The translations under genes were made by a program, and so were the position numbers. The notes beneath the pieces were generated by a model that was given only the letters and a program-made list of their open reading frames with translations, searched no databases and was not told the origin of the DNA. Of a stretch of DNA of 42,864 bases, positions 8,525 to 17,134 are shown in pieces. The first letter of the stretch is position 1. Each line of letters starts with the position of its first letter. The stretch covers positions 1 to 42,864 of the forward strand of contig JANTHE010000004.1 in the NCBI GenBank assembly GCA_024762585.1, written 5' to 3'. Origin of the DNA: Sulfuricurvum sp. GTDB lineage: Bacteria > Campylobacterota > Campylobacteria > Campylobacterales > Sulfurimonadaceae.

Positions 8525-9522
8525 AGCGGCGGCGCAGTGAAACAGTGCTGCTCTGGCTGGTATGGCTGCTGCCCGTGGGTGTAGCGATACTGGCGGCTGT
8601 CATTGGCGATAAAGTTTTTTTGGCTGAGCTTGCACGCCATGAGACGATCCGTCCGCAAGGCTATTGGCGTCCGGCTGTCATGATGATTGCCGGTGTGGCT
8701 GTTGTAAGCGGAGCAGTAGCCGTGTGGATTTGGACAGTGTTACGGCGTTATCGCGAGTTGATTCATCTGCGTGAAAGTGCTCTGCGCGCGTTTAATGTCG
8801 AACGCGAGGCAAAGGTGGAAGAAGAGGTCCGAAAGCAGCGACTGGCGGACAGGATGCTTGTCTGGCAGGCAAAAATGAATGCAATGGCCCGGATGAGCAC
8901 AATGGTTGCAAAAGGGTTGAAAAGCCCGCTTGAAGTCTATTCCCATGCGTCTGAAACGAAACAAGACAGCGCTTCGGTCAACGTACAGAAGAGATTGGAA
9001 GAGATTAGGCAGAGGGTAGAAGGTTACGGTCAAATATTTCATCCTGATACTGAACGCATCGCAGTAGATTTGAAAGAAAGTGTCGAGAAAGTGCTTGCGC
9101 TGCTGGAGTGGGAACTGAAGCAGTACGGCATTGCAGTGGACACTAGGCTGGCGTGTTCGACACCCCTGTTACTGCGCCGAAACGAAGTGCTTCAGATCGT
9201 GCTTGGGGTGATACAAACTGCAATAGAGGCACTGCTCAAGAGCAACATTGAACAGCCGCGCATCGACATCGAATGCTACGAAACCGGTCAGTTTGTCGTA
9301 ATACGGGTTTGCTATCATGGCAGTGGTGACGATTCTGAGAGTATGGATACGGTATTTGACCCCGATTTTACGACAAAAGCGGGCACAGCATCTGGACTTG
9401 AACTTTTCTTGGCGCGTGCTGTTGTCGAAGAACACTGTAATGGCGAATTGACATTTGAAAAAATTGACGGGGATTCCTGTTTTCATATCAAGATCGGCAA
9501 GCATCAGGAAGAGGAAATATGA
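8521..9522 (+). CDS. Degenerate membrane histidine-kinase-like protein
   Basis: The ORF track begins at 8404 inside rmuC. The better start is GTG 8521, which overlaps the rmuC stop and directly follows AGGAGGAGGA, giving 333 residues. Two hydrophobic segments (about 9-27 and 50-70) flank a short loop. A coiled helix and a GHKL-ATPase-like domain follow. The F-box-like FDPDFTTK and a G2-like GTASGLELFLARAVVEEH are readable, as is the final GELTFEKIDGDSCFHIKI. Several key positions look lost. The dimerisation helix reads TMVAKGLKSPLEV with no phospho-accepting His, the N-box reads VIQTAIEAL without the usual Asn, and the D-x-G-x-G motif is not recognisable. It is therefore likely a pseudokinase or adaptor. 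No response regulator is adjacent; a 73-residue protein follows with ATGA overlap. Confidence 0.75.
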   Translation: MKRRRSETVLLWLVWLLPVGVAILAAVIGDKVFLAELARHETIRPQGYWRPAVMMIAGVAVVSGAVAVWIWTVLRRYRELIHLRESALRAFNVEREAKVEEEVRKQRLADRMLVWQAKMNAMARMSTMVAKGLKSPLEVYSHASETKQDSASVNVQKRLEEIRQRVEGYGQIFHPDTERIAVDLKESVEKVLALLEWELKQYGIAVDTRLACSTPLLLRRNEVLQIVLGVIQTAIEALLKSNIEQPRIDIECYETGQFVVIRVCYHGSGDDSESMDTVFDPDFTTKAGTASGLELFLARAVVEEHCNGELTFEKIDGDSCFHIKIGKHQEEEI

Positions 9523-9740
9523 AATCCAAGTTACAACTCGAAACTCAGTTTGTCAAGGAGAAGCAGTGGGTACCGACTGCTCATGACGATGCGCTGCGAA
9601 TACTCAAAGAAGAGGTGGGGGATGCCGATCCGCAGGGCGTGTTTGACTATGTACTGAGTACTACGCAAAAGGGAAAAGTCATCACTGTCGGAAGCTGCCG
9701 CTTTAGACAGATTGTCAAGGATGAGGAACTTTCACAGTAG
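9519..9740 (+). CDS. Small uncharacterised protein, 73 residues
   Basis: Start ATG overlaps the upstream stop as ATGA, so it is translationally coupled to the kinase-like gene. The sequence is soluble and mixed-charge, with no membrane segment or motif I recognise. Conserved-looking elements are EKQWVPTAHDDALRILKEE and GKVITVGSCRFR. Its 3' end overlaps the convergent phosphatidyltransferase gene by 26 bases. The tight coupling suggests it works with the kinase-like membrane protein, but no function can be assigned. Confidence 0.7.
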   Translation: MKSKLQLETQFVKEKQWVPTAHDDALRILKEEVGDADPQGVFDYVLSTTQKGKVITVGSCRFRQIVKDEELSQ

Positions 9741-10269
9741 AGTTGAGCAGCCAGCCGATTGCAGACATCAAGACGATGACGATCAATGCCGGGATAATAT
9801 TGTAGGCACTGAGCAGGTAGACAAGCCAGAGCAAAATGGCACCCAGCGGTGTCGGTACGCCGGTAAAGAACTTTTCTACTTCACCCTCTTCGGCATTGAT
9901 ATTGAACTGAATCAGCCGTCTCAGTCCACTGATGACATAGTAGATACTGACGGCGCTCGCAAGTACGAATAGAACTCCTTTTGTGTCGAGGTATACGGCC
10001 TGAAAAATCAAAAAGACAGGCACGAGTACGAACGAAAGGAAATCGGCAAAGGAATCCAGCTGGATACCAAACTCATTTGAAAGCGTGAATTTGCGAGCAA
10101 TCTTGCCATCGAATATATCGAACGCTCCGCCGATCCATGCAAAGACAATAGCGTTGAAAAAGTTGTGTTGAGAGATAAAATAGACGGCAATCAGTCCGCT
10201 GGCGATGTTGACCATGGTAAACAGGTTGGCGAGATTGAAATGGCTTTGAGCCCGGAACAGAAATGACAT
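9715..10269 (-). CDS. pssA: CDP-alcohol phosphatidyltransferase, probable phosphatidylserine synthase
   Basis: Integral-membrane enzyme that transfers a phosphatidyl group from CDP-diacylglycerol to an alcohol; serine is the likely acceptor, giving phosphatidylserine for phosphatidylethanolamine synthesis. The full family signature is present: DIFDGKIARKFTLSNEFGIQLDSFAD, i.e. D-x2-D-G-x2-A-R-x8-G-x3-D-x3-D, near residues 52-77. Several hydrophobic helices follow. With 184 residues it is shorter than many PssA proteins, so another CDP-alcohol transferase (for example PgsA-like) cannot be excluded. AAGGGG lies just before the ATG. It is downstream of apbE on the same strand with a 30-base gap. 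Confidence 0.85.
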   Translation of the reverse strand: MSFLFRAQSHFNLANLFTMVNIASGLIAVYFISQHNFFNAIVFAWIGGAFDIFDGKIARKFTLSNEFGIQLDSFADFLSFVLVPVFLIFQAVYLDTKGVLFVLASAVSIYYVISGLRRLIQFNINAEEGEVEKFFTGVPTPLGAILLWLVYLLSAYNIIPALIVIVLMSAIGWLLNSTVKVPHP

Positions 10270-10299
10270 AAAACCCCTTGTATTGTATGTGAAATTATA

Positions 10300-11232
10300 T
10301 CAGTAGAAATGTAAGTTGCGGGAAAATTGATCAATATTGTCGCTGACAATGCGTTCCCGGTCGATGGTATAAATAATATAGCCGACGTTTCGGCTTTTCA
10401 AAAAGCCGAGGGCCTCGTCAACGGGCATGACGGATGCCGCGGTGGCGTAGGCATCCAGATCGGCGCTGCTGCCGTAAGAGAGCAGGGTGACCGAGGCGAG
10501 CCGCTGCTGAGAACGGTGTGTACGGGGGTCGATGAGGTGATTGTTCGTTTTGTCTCCGACATAACGCCGGTAGTTTCCACTGGTTGAGACGGCCAGCCCC
10601 GGACGGGGGCTGTCGAATTTGGCAATGAGGGTATCGTGCTCAAAGGGGTGGGTAATGGCGATCTCGCAGCGGTCGATACAGCGGATATCGCCGCTGAGCG
10701 CGATGCGTCCCCTTGTGACATTGTTGTCACGAAAAACGTCATTGGCCTTGTCGGCTGCGAAGCCTTTGCCCATCCCGCCGAGATCAAGATTGATTTTCCC
10801 AAAAAGCGAGGCCCTGTACCTGTCAAAGCTCAGGCCGTCAAGATTTAGATGGGCGTCGTCAAGCTCCTGTGTGGAAGGGAGCCGCGTTTGTTCACCGAAA
10901 TGAAACCTTTCATGGGTTATGGCACCGACTGCGATATTGAAATAGCCGCTGCTTTCTCGGTAATAGCGTCTGCTTAGCTGTAGAGCCTCGTAGGTGTCCG
11001 GCCCGATCGAGACATTTCTGTCATGATTGAGCCGGTAAATGTCAGCTCTGGGAGCATAACTCGATAGTGCATCTTCGACTTGTTTTATACGATTGAATGC
11101 CTTTTGCAGCACATTGGCTCTTTCAGGCATAACCGATAGAGTCACGATGGTCCCCATCATGACCTGTGAGCGCTGCAGAAGCGGTACGGCACCAAGACAG
11201 ATGGCGAACAGAAGGAAAAATAAAATGTGCAA
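10300..11232 (-). CDS. apbE: FAD:protein FMN transferase (ApbE)
   Basis: ApbE attaches FMN to Thr/Ser of flavoproteins such as RnfG or NqrC on the outer face of the inner membrane. The N-terminus is a hydrophobic export signal (HILFFLLFAICLGA). Family features include QVMMGTIVTLSV, the flavin-binding NLDLGGMGKGFAADKA and the metal-site DLDAYATAASVM near the C-terminus. Its 310 residues fit the family. The only start giving a signal peptide is TTG at 11232, preceded by GAAGG at six-base spacing; the nearby ATG at 11245 is out of frame. It is transcribed divergently from the porin, so the Fur-like elements between them could also affect apbE. No target flavoprotein is in the window. Confidence 0.92.
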   Translation of the reverse strand: MHILFFLLFAICLGAVPLLQRSQVMMGTIVTLSVMPERANVLQKAFNRIKQVEDALSSYAPRADIYRLNHDRNVSIGPDTYEALQLSRRYYRESSGYFNIAVGAITHERFHFGEQTRLPSTQELDDAHLNLDGLSFDRYRASLFGKINLDLGGMGKGFAADKANDVFRDNNVTRGRIALSGDIRCIDRCEIAITHPFEHDTLIAKFDSPRPGLAVSTSGNYRRYVGDKTNNHLIDPRTHRSQQRLASVTLLSYGSSADLDAYATAASVMPVDEALGFLKSRNVGYIIYTIDRERIVSDNIDQFSRNLHFY

Positions 11233-11320
11233 CAGAAGCCTTCATGGCGAATATAATTCAGAGTATAGCGAAGATAGCAGAGCCAAAATTATGAAATTGA
11301 TAGGCGTTATCGATATTTAA

Positions 11321-11365
11321 GAATAATTATTGCATAATTCCTAATTGAAATGATAATTATAATCA
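11321..11365 (+). promoter_or_regulatory. Fur-box-like operator overlapping the -10 of the porin gene
   Basis: TGATAATTATAATCA at 11351-11365 closely matches the 7-1-7 Fur consensus TGATAATnATTATCA. A perfect TATAAT (11358-11363) lies inside it, about 17 bases before the porin ATG. A second AT-rich half-site-like element, GAATAATTATTGC, starts at 11321. Repressor bound here would cover the -10 box. AT-rich promoters can mimic Fur boxes by chance, so this is a strong candidate rather than proof. Confidence 0.6.
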
Positions 11366-11380
11366 GGAAGGATATTTATA

Positions 11381-12664
11381 ATGATTAAAACCCCTCTGCT
11401 TCTCATACTTATATCTGCTGCGCTTTTGGCAATAGATGCGATTGAAGTTTCAGAAGCAGGGTGGCTACATAGCAAACAGGCGGGACGCTACGGTACTGAA
11501 GAGAGTGAGCCGGAAATGGCACCCTGGCTAGATGGATTCGAAAAAGAGACCACGTTGCGAACGCTCTGGATTGACGATCATATCGGCTCGCAGGAGACGA
11601 CGTCGACGGCAGTCGGCGGGTTTGTTGGTCTGGAATCACCGCAATACTATGGATTAAGCGCCAATGCGGCGCTCTATATCTCCCAGCGGCTGTGGGGGAT
11701 CAACCCGCCGAACAATGCACTGGTCAATACGGCTCCGTATGACAATACAAGCGGATTTATCTATTTCGGCGAAGCAGCGCTTCAGTATACCTATGCGAGT
11801 GTGTTGCTTCGTGCCGGACGGCTGCGGCTACAGACCCCATTTGCAGACGAAGATGATATCCGTATGGCGCCTGACACCTTCGAAGGCGCAGCCGGGACTT
11901 TCAATACGAATGATATGACCGTACATCTGTTGGCGCTACGGCGCTGGGCCGGGTATGACAGTACCGATGATACAGGAAACCAGTCCGACTTTAAGGCGTT
12001 TGCGCAAGGCTCAAAGGGAACGGCGGCGCTCGGCATTGTTTACAGCCCGAATGAGATGAGCGAATTCAACGGTTGGGTTTATGTTGCGGACTTACTATTC
12101 GATCTTGGTTATCTCGAAGCGGCCGGGCACTATTACTTTTCACCGTCGCTGCATCTGGAGTGGGGCGTGCAGTATGCAAAGATGGCAGCGCAAGACGCTT
12201 CGGGGATAGCGGGAAGCGTGTATGGGGCAATGGCGCTGCTGCATGCCAAAAACGTCTATTTCGGCGGAGCGTACAATCGGGCAGATGTTGCTTCGGGAAG
12301 CTTCGTAACCAACGGGTTCGGGGGTGGTCCGTACTATACGTCCCTGGATGAATCGACGATTGCCGGTGTTTCCGAACTGGCTCCCGGTCATAATGTTTCG
12401 GCCTACCGCATCGGCGGCGGGGCGGATATTGCCTGGTGGCGGCACGATGAGGATGAAGGGCTGCATCTTGAAGCGGTATACGGCCGCTTCGATCTGAGTG
12501 ATACGGATATTGCAGTCAAGGAGAGTGATTTTCTGGTCGGGCTTGGATGGGATGAATCGTTTCGGCTCGATGCACTGTTTGCGAATTTCGATATCGATAA
12601 CACTCCCGATCCCGATTACAGCGATTTTCAACGTTACTGGATTCGGGTAGATTACAGCTTTTAG
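11381..12664 (+). CDS. OprD-like outer-membrane porin linked to feoAB
   Basis: This 427-residue protein has an N-terminal signal peptide (about 1-20), no internal hydrophobic helices, alternating amphipathic strands, and ends in Phe (WIRVDYSF), the usual outer-membrane barrel signature. Elements resemble the OprD/Opr porin family: GWLHSKQAGRYG near the mature N-terminus and RAGRLRLQTPFADEDDIRMAPDTFEGA in the barrel. That family passes small solutes across the outer membrane. AGGAAGGA is a strong ribosome binding site. A Fur-like operator covers its promoter and feoA starts 41 bases after its stop, so I infer a role in letting ferrous iron or an iron complex into the periplasm. The substrate is not shown by sequence. 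The protein lacks any TonB box or plug-like region, so it is not a TonB-dependent receptor. Confidence 0.85.
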   Translation: MIKTPLLLILISAALLAIDAIEVSEAGWLHSKQAGRYGTEESEPEMAPWLDGFEKETTLRTLWIDDHIGSQETTSTAVGGFVGLESPQYYGLSANAALYISQRLWGINPPNNALVNTAPYDNTSGFIYFGEAALQYTYASVLLRAGRLRLQTPFADEDDIRMAPDTFEGAAGTFNTNDMTVHLLALRRWAGYDSTDDTGNQSDFKAFAQGSKGTAALGIVYSPNEMSEFNGWVYVADLLFDLGYLEAAGHYYFSPSLHLEWGVQYAKMAAQDASGIAGSVYGAMALLHAKNVYFGGAYNRADVASGSFVTNGFGGGPYYTSLDESTIAGVSELAPGHNVSAYRIGGGADIAWWRHDEDEGLHLEAVYGRFDLSDTDIAVKESDFLVGLGWDESFRLDALFANFDIDNTPDPDYSDFQRYWIRVDYSF

Positions 12665-12676
12665 CGGAAATTAATT

Positions 12677-12691
12677 TGATATTTATTATCA
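12677..12691 (+). promoter_or_regulatory. Fur-box-like operator in front of feoA
   Basis: TGATATTTATTATCA matches the 15-base Fur core with one half-site perfect (ATTATCA) and the other differing at two bases. It ends 14 bases before the feoA ATG and just ahead of its AAGGA ribosome binding site. It contains a TATTAT that could serve as a -10. It indicates separate iron control of feoAB in addition to the porin promoter. Confidence 0.6.
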
Positions 12692-12705
12692 TCAAGGATA
12701 TCTTA

Positions 12706-12954
12706 ATGCGATTGAAGAGAAAAATGCATACATTGACAGATTGCCCAAGAGGGTGCAGCGCCACAGTGGTCAAGCTTCATGCCAAAGGCCCGCTGAAACA
12801 ACGACTGGTCTCGTTTGGGATTATGAAAGGTGCGCGGGTAGAAGTGATCGGTTTTGCACCGATCAAAAGCACCGTAGAGATCAAGATTGGCCGGATGCGT
12901 CTGGCGCTGCGCAAAGAAGAAGCACAGATGATAGAGATCGATCATGATGCGTGA
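12706..12954 (+). CDS. feoA: Ferrous iron transport accessory protein FeoA
   Basis: Small SH3-fold cytoplasmic protein that works with FeoB in Fe(II) uptake. Recognisable features are LTDCPRGCSATVVKLHAKGPLKQRLVSFGI, then MKGARVEVIGFAPIKSTVEIKIGRMRLALRKEEA, the standard FeoA core. The ORF track extends to a TTG at 12676 inside the operator. ATG 12706 has AAGGA seven bases upstream, giving 82 residues. A later ATG (12724) is possible. It overlaps feoB by 11 bases, so the two are coupled. Confidence 0.93.
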   Translation: MRLKRKMHTLTDCPRGCSATVVKLHAKGPLKQRLVSFGIMKGARVEVIGFAPIKSTVEIKIGRMRLALRKEEAQMIEIDHDA

Positions 12955-15109
12955 AACAGCTCCGGTATGTCCTGTCACTGAAAACCATATCCGTATTGCG
13001 CTGGTCGGTCAGCCAAATGTGGGTAAAAGCATGCTCATCAATGCTATCAGCAACGCTCGCCTGCATGTGGGAAATTTCAGCGGTGTGACGGTTGAAAAAT
13101 CAGAAGTTTTTTTTGATTACAACGATTTTCATTTTACCATCGTTGATCTTCCGGGGACCTATGCATTCACTGACTACTCCATTGAAGAACGGGTAACGCA
13201 TGATTTTCTTACCAACGAGGATTACGACCTGATTATCAATGTCGTTGACTCAACCAACCTCGATAAAAACCTGCAACTGACCGCAGAGCTGATGACCATG
13301 AACAAGAAAATGGTTCTGGCGCTCAATATGAGCGACGAGGCAGAGCGCGAGGGGATCGAAATAGATGCGCCGTACCTTTCGCAGCTGCTTAATATTCCGG
13401 CTGTTAAGGTTTCCGCCGCCGCACATACGGGAATAGAGAAATTGATCGAGACCGTGATCGACACCTACAATCAGCCGATGCGTGAACCCAAGCTGGTCTT
13501 TTCCGAAGCCGTCGAGGAAGAGATAGGCATTATCGAGCGTTATCTGGATGAGCATCACTTTAAAGCGGCTATTTCAAACCGCAACATTGCCATCAACCTG
13601 TTGCAAAACGAGAAGAAGACGTATCGCACTTTGCACGACCTTCCGTTGTGGACGGAACTGCAGCCGCAGCTGATCGAAGCGGACAAACATATCGAGACCC
13701 ATCACGATACCGATGACATCAAGGAGGTTTTCGCCGAAGAGTATGCCGCGTTCATCCGGGGCGTCATCGCCGGAACAGTGCATTACCGTGAGCAGGCATC
13801 GGAAAAGAAGAGCTTGACCGAGCGGGTGGATGATCTGTTGATTCATCCGGTACTGGGCATCCCCATCTTTTTGTTTTTGATGTGGGGACTGTTTCAGCTC
13901 ACCTTCGAGATCGGTAATATTCCTATGGAGTGGATCGACAGCTTTTTCGGCTGGTTCGGCGACGTAGTAGGTGCGACGATCTCCAATGAGGATATCCGCT
14001 CGCTGGTCGTAGACGGGGTGATCGCCGGTGTGGGTGCCGTAGTGCTTTTTACACCTAATATCATTATTCTTTTCATCGGTATCGCGCTGCTTGAATCCAC
14101 CGGTTATATGTCTCGTGTAGCATTTTTACTGGATGGGATATTTCATAAATTCGGACTGCACGGACAGTCGTTCATCCCGTTGGTAACAGGTTTCGGCTGT
14201 TCCATTCCCGCGTATATGTCCGCCCGGATACTGAAAAACGACAGCGATCGGCTGCTGACGCTGTTTATAATCGGGTTTATGAGCTGCGGGGCGCGTTTGC
14301 CGGTGTATGTACTATTTACCGGGGCGTTTTTTGCGCCGGGTATTGCCGGAAACGTGTTGTTCGCCATCTATATTGCCGGAGCGGTTATCGGGCTGATTGC
14401 CGCAAAAGTGCTGAAGATGACGGCATTCAGAGGAGAAGATGAGCCTTTTGTCATGGAGATGCCGAAATATCGGATGCCCTCACTCAAACTTGTGTGGCAT
14501 ACGGTGTTGACAAAAACAGTGATGTATCTCAAAAAAGCGGGTACGTTCATCGCAGGGGCTTCCATGCTGGTCTGGTTTTTGAGCAATTATCCGCATTCTG
14601 ATTCGGTAGCGTTGGAGTATGCGCCCAAGATCGAAGCCGCAGCAGAGCAGACGGAAATGGAAAAGCTCTCCGCTGAAGCAGCTGCAAAGCAGTTGGAACA
14701 GAGCTACCTTGGGCGTATCGGGAAAACCATCGAGCCGCTCTTTGAACCGATCGGACTGGATTGGAAACTGGCCGTCGCGCTGCAGGCAGGGCTGGCGGCC
14801 AAGGAGGTCGTTGTTTCTACGCTGGGTGTCCTCTACAGCGTCAGTGATGAGGCGAGCGAGACAGACAGTTCATTGGTCGGTGCCATTCGTGAACATATTC
14901 CTTTTGCATCGGCCGTTTCATTTATTGTCGTCATTATGCTCTATCTGCCCTGTCTTGCAGCATCGGTTGTCTTTACCCGCGAAGCCGGCGGTATCAAGTA
15001 TTTTTTCTACCTGCTCCTCTTTACATCGGCAACGGCTTATCTATTGGCACTGATTGCATACCGTCTGACACTGCTGATCACCGGTGCATCCGCAGTGTTG
15101 CCTCATTAA
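12944..15109 (+). CDS. feoB: Ferrous iron transporter FeoB
   Basis: Inner-membrane Fe(II) transporter with a cytoplasmic G-protein domain. G1 GQPNVGKS is at about 22-29, the G2 Thr lies in GVTVEKSE, G3 is DLPGTY and G4 is NMSD. A helical guanine-dissociation-inhibitor-like region follows to about residue 285, then two Gate/FeoB_C membrane blocks containing GFGCSIPAYMSARIL and FMSCGARLPVYVLF, whose cysteines are typical of the family. The length of 721 residues is normal. No FeoC gene follows. Two adjacent ATGs (12944, 12947) differ by one residue. The cluster porin-feoA-feoB implies that the cell relies on ferrous iron and controls it by Fur. Confidence 0.97.
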   Translation: MMRETAPVCPVTENHIRIALVGQPNVGKSMLINAISNARLHVGNFSGVTVEKSEVFFDYNDFHFTIVDLPGTYAFTDYSIEERVTHDFLTNEDYDLIINVVDSTNLDKNLQLTAELMTMNKKMVLALNMSDEAEREGIEIDAPYLSQLLNIPAVKVSAAAHTGIEKLIETVIDTYNQPMREPKLVFSEAVEEEIGIIERYLDEHHFKAAISNRNIAINLLQNEKKTYRTLHDLPLWTELQPQLIEADKHIETHHDTDDIKEVFAEEYAAFIRGVIAGTVHYREQASEKKSLTERVDDLLIHPVLGIPIFLFLMWGLFQLTFEIGNIPMEWIDSFFGWFGDVVGATISNEDIRSLVVDGVIAGVGAVVLFTPNIIILFIGIALLESTGYMSRVAFLLDGIFHKFGLHGQSFIPLVTGFGCSIPAYMSARILKNDSDRLLTLFIIGFMSCGARLPVYVLFTGAFFAPGIAGNVLFAIYIAGAVIGLIAAKVLKMTAFRGEDEPFVMEMPKYRMPSLKLVWHTVLTKTVMYLKKAGTFIAGASMLVWFLSNYPHSDSVALEYAPKIEAAAEQTEMEKLSAEAAAKQLEQSYLGRIGKTIEPLFEPIGLDWKLAVALQAGLAAKEVVVSTLGVLYSVSDEASETDSSLVGAIREHIPFASAVSFIVVIMLYLPCLAASVVFTREAGGIKYFFYLLLFTSATAYLLALIAYRLTLLITGASAVLPH

Positions 15110-15157
15110 TAGGCCAGATACCGCAGCAGTGTTATCCAAAAGTTAACGGGAGTGGGA

Positions 15158-15163
15158 TAAAAT
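15158..15163 (+). promoter_or_regulatory. -10 box immediately before the response-regulator gene
   Basis: TAAAAT ends seven bases before the ATG at 15171, with no Shine-Dalgarno sequence between. The predicted start point falls at or next to the ATG, as for rmuC, implying a leaderless transcript. Confidence 0.4.
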
Positions 15164-15170
15164 TAAGCCC

Positions 15171-15839
15171 ATGAAAAAGATATTGATGATCGAAGACGAT
15201 CTGGAATTGGCCGAGATACTCACGGAGTTTCTCGAACAGTATGATTACGAGATCGAGACGGAAGATGATCCTTTCAAGGCGCTGAGTATTCTTAAGCTCA
15301 AACCTTATGACCTTGTTATTCTTGACCTGACTCTGCCGGGCATGGACGGGTTGGAAGTCTGCGAAGCGATCCGGGAACGTCAGGATATTCCCATCATCAT
15401 CTCCTCGGCCCGCTCGGATGTGACGGACAAGGTCAATGCCCTGGAACTCGGCGCGGACGATTATCTGCCCAAACCGTATGATCCCCGTGAACTCGAAGCA
15501 CGAATCAGTTCTGTGATGCGACGTTACGCCGCCAAAACAGAGGCCAAGAATGCTCCGGAGCATCATAGTGATTTCAAGCTGGACGAAGGGGCTATGCAGA
15601 TCATGTATAAAGGAAGGGTGCTGGACCTGACCAATGCAGAGTACGGTATTTTGGCGTTCATGATCAAAAAAGAGGGAATGGTTGTTTCGCGAGAAGATAT
15701 CATCCTTAACGTCAATGCAATCAATGAGGACTCATCGAACAAAAGTATCGATGTTATGGTTGGACGTATCCGAAACAAGCTCGGAGATAAATCCCTGATA
15801 GAGTCGGTTCGGGGCATCGGATACAAGCTGGTCAAATGA
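15171..15839 (+). CDS. OmpR-family response regulator (ArsR-like)
   Basis: A 222-residue two-domain transcription factor. The receiver domain has acidic pocket MIEDD at the N-terminus, the phospho-acceptor Asp at about residue 52 (VILDLTLPGMDG) and the conserved Lys in DDYLPKPYDP. The C-terminal winged helix ends in the typical SVRGIGYKLVK. The gene overlaps its kinase as ATGA. The pair resembles the acid-responsive ArsRS system of Helicobacter and its relatives in this phylum. The stimulus here is unknown; the position 61 bases after feoB could mean a link to metal or envelope status, but that is inference. Confidence 0.92.
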   Translation: MKKILMIEDDLELAEILTEFLEQYDYEIETEDDPFKALSILKLKPYDLVILDLTLPGMDGLEVCEAIRERQDIPIIISSARSDVTDKVNALELGADDYLPKPYDPRELEARISSVMRRYAAKTEAKNAPEHHSDFKLDEGAMQIMYKGRVLDLTNAEYGILAFMIKKEGMVVSREDIILNVNAINEDSSNKSIDVMVGRIRNKLGDKSLIESVRGIGYKLVK

Positions 15840-17128
15840 GGCGCAATGCCGTACTGCTGACGATACTCTTCGCTTTCGCAATCACGCTTGTCAGTGTAAC
15901 GTTTACCTTCTGGGAATTTTATAAGAACAATCGACAGCAGTATTTCGATAATATTTTCAACAAGTATACCGTCATTGCACAGATCTATCGCGAACACATG
16001 ATTAAACACACCTCTGATGCTATTTTGGATGCGAATTTGGCGGTGTATGGTCTGACGCGAATCGATGATGTTATCGCGCTCAATGAAGTGTTTGAAAAAG
16101 CTGAAATTCTTAAGCGGGCAGGGGTGCAGGAAATAGTACGCACGATGCTCTTTTCGCCCCAGGCAATGATTGCCCGCAATCGCGTCAGCGACCTGAGGGC
16201 AACCATGCTTGCTTCTCATGGACGGATATACTTTTTTATTGAAGCGCCCGGTGAAAAGTTTTTGCTGATGGATGACAGTTTGCGTCCCTATTTTCCCACC
16301 CATCTGCTTAGCGCATATTTGACAATTGTCTTGATCATTGCAGTATCCATTATTATGATTCTTTATCGAATACGTCCGTTGCGTATTTTGACAAAACGGG
16401 CAATGCAATATGCATCGGGAAACAGAAATGTCTCCTTCCGGATGAAAGGGGAGAATGAGATCGCTATTTTGGCAAATCAGATGGAAAAGGCACGGGAAAA
16501 TATCAATATGCTGATAGAGTCAAGAGATCTGTTTTTACGCAATGTGATGCATGAACTGAAAACCCCGATTGCAAAAGGGCGTATCAGTGCTGAAATGGTG
16601 AAAGATGTTAAGCAAAAAGAGCGCTTTAAAAGTATTTTTATCAGACTGGAAAAACTGATCAATGAGTTTGCACTGATTGAGGAGTTGTCGTCTGGTTTGG
16701 GTCGAACTGAAAAGGGGGATTATAGGCTCATCGATTTACTGGATGAGGCGATTGATCAGGCGATGGTTAACCGGGAGGTTGTGCATGTGAAGGTGGGAAA
16801 TGGCATACGCATACGATGCGATTTTTCCAAAATGGCAACTGCCATAAAGAATATGATCGACAATGGGATAAAGTACTCTCCCGACAAGAGGGTGAACATC
16901 TATGTCGAGGGTGATGCAATCGTATTTGAAAACAGCGGGAAGCCATTAAACCACCCTTTGAATTATTATACCGAACCCTTTGTCAAAGAGCATTCGGCCA
17001 AAGACAGTTTTGGGTTGGGCCTGTATTTGGTAGATGCTATTTTAAAATTGCACGGTATGCAACTGGGCTATGCGTTTGAAAATGGAAAAAACAGATTTGT
17101 ATTCAATCATATCCTTCAGCACAAATAG
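15836..17128 (+). CDS. Sensor histidine kinase (ArsS-like)
   Basis: Membrane sensor of 430 residues. TM1 is about 6-24 and TM2 about 157-177, with a periplasmic sensing domain of about 130 residues between them. A HAMP-like linker follows. The H-box VMHELKTPIAKGRIS places the phospho-accepting His near residue 239. The ATPase domain shows the N-box IKNMIDNGIKYSP and the G2 box SFGLGLYLV. The H-box wording HELKTPIxKGR is characteristic of ArsS-type kinases in Campylobacterota. It is translationally coupled to the upstream regulator, its obvious partner. The gene ends six bases before the convergent membrane-protein gene. Confidence 0.93.
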   Translation: MRRNAVLLTILFAFAITLVSVTFTFWEFYKNNRQQYFDNIFNKYTVIAQIYREHMIKHTSDAILDANLAVYGLTRIDDVIALNEVFEKAEILKRAGVQEIVRTMLFSPQAMIARNRVSDLRATMLASHGRIYFFIEAPGEKFLLMDDSLRPYFPTHLLSAYLTIVLIIAVSIIMILYRIRPLRILTKRAMQYASGNRNVSFRMKGENEIAILANQMEKARENINMLIESRDLFLRNVMHELKTPIAKGRISAEMVKDVKQKERFKSIFIRLEKLINEFALIEELSSGLGRTEKGDYRLIDLLDEAIDQAMVNREVVHVKVGNGIRIRCDFSKMATAIKNMIDNGIKYSPDKRVNIYVEGDAIVFENSGKPLNHPLNYYTEPFVKEHSAKDSFGLGLYLVDAILKLHGMQLGYAFENGKNRFVFNHILQHK

Positions 17129-17134
17129 AATACC

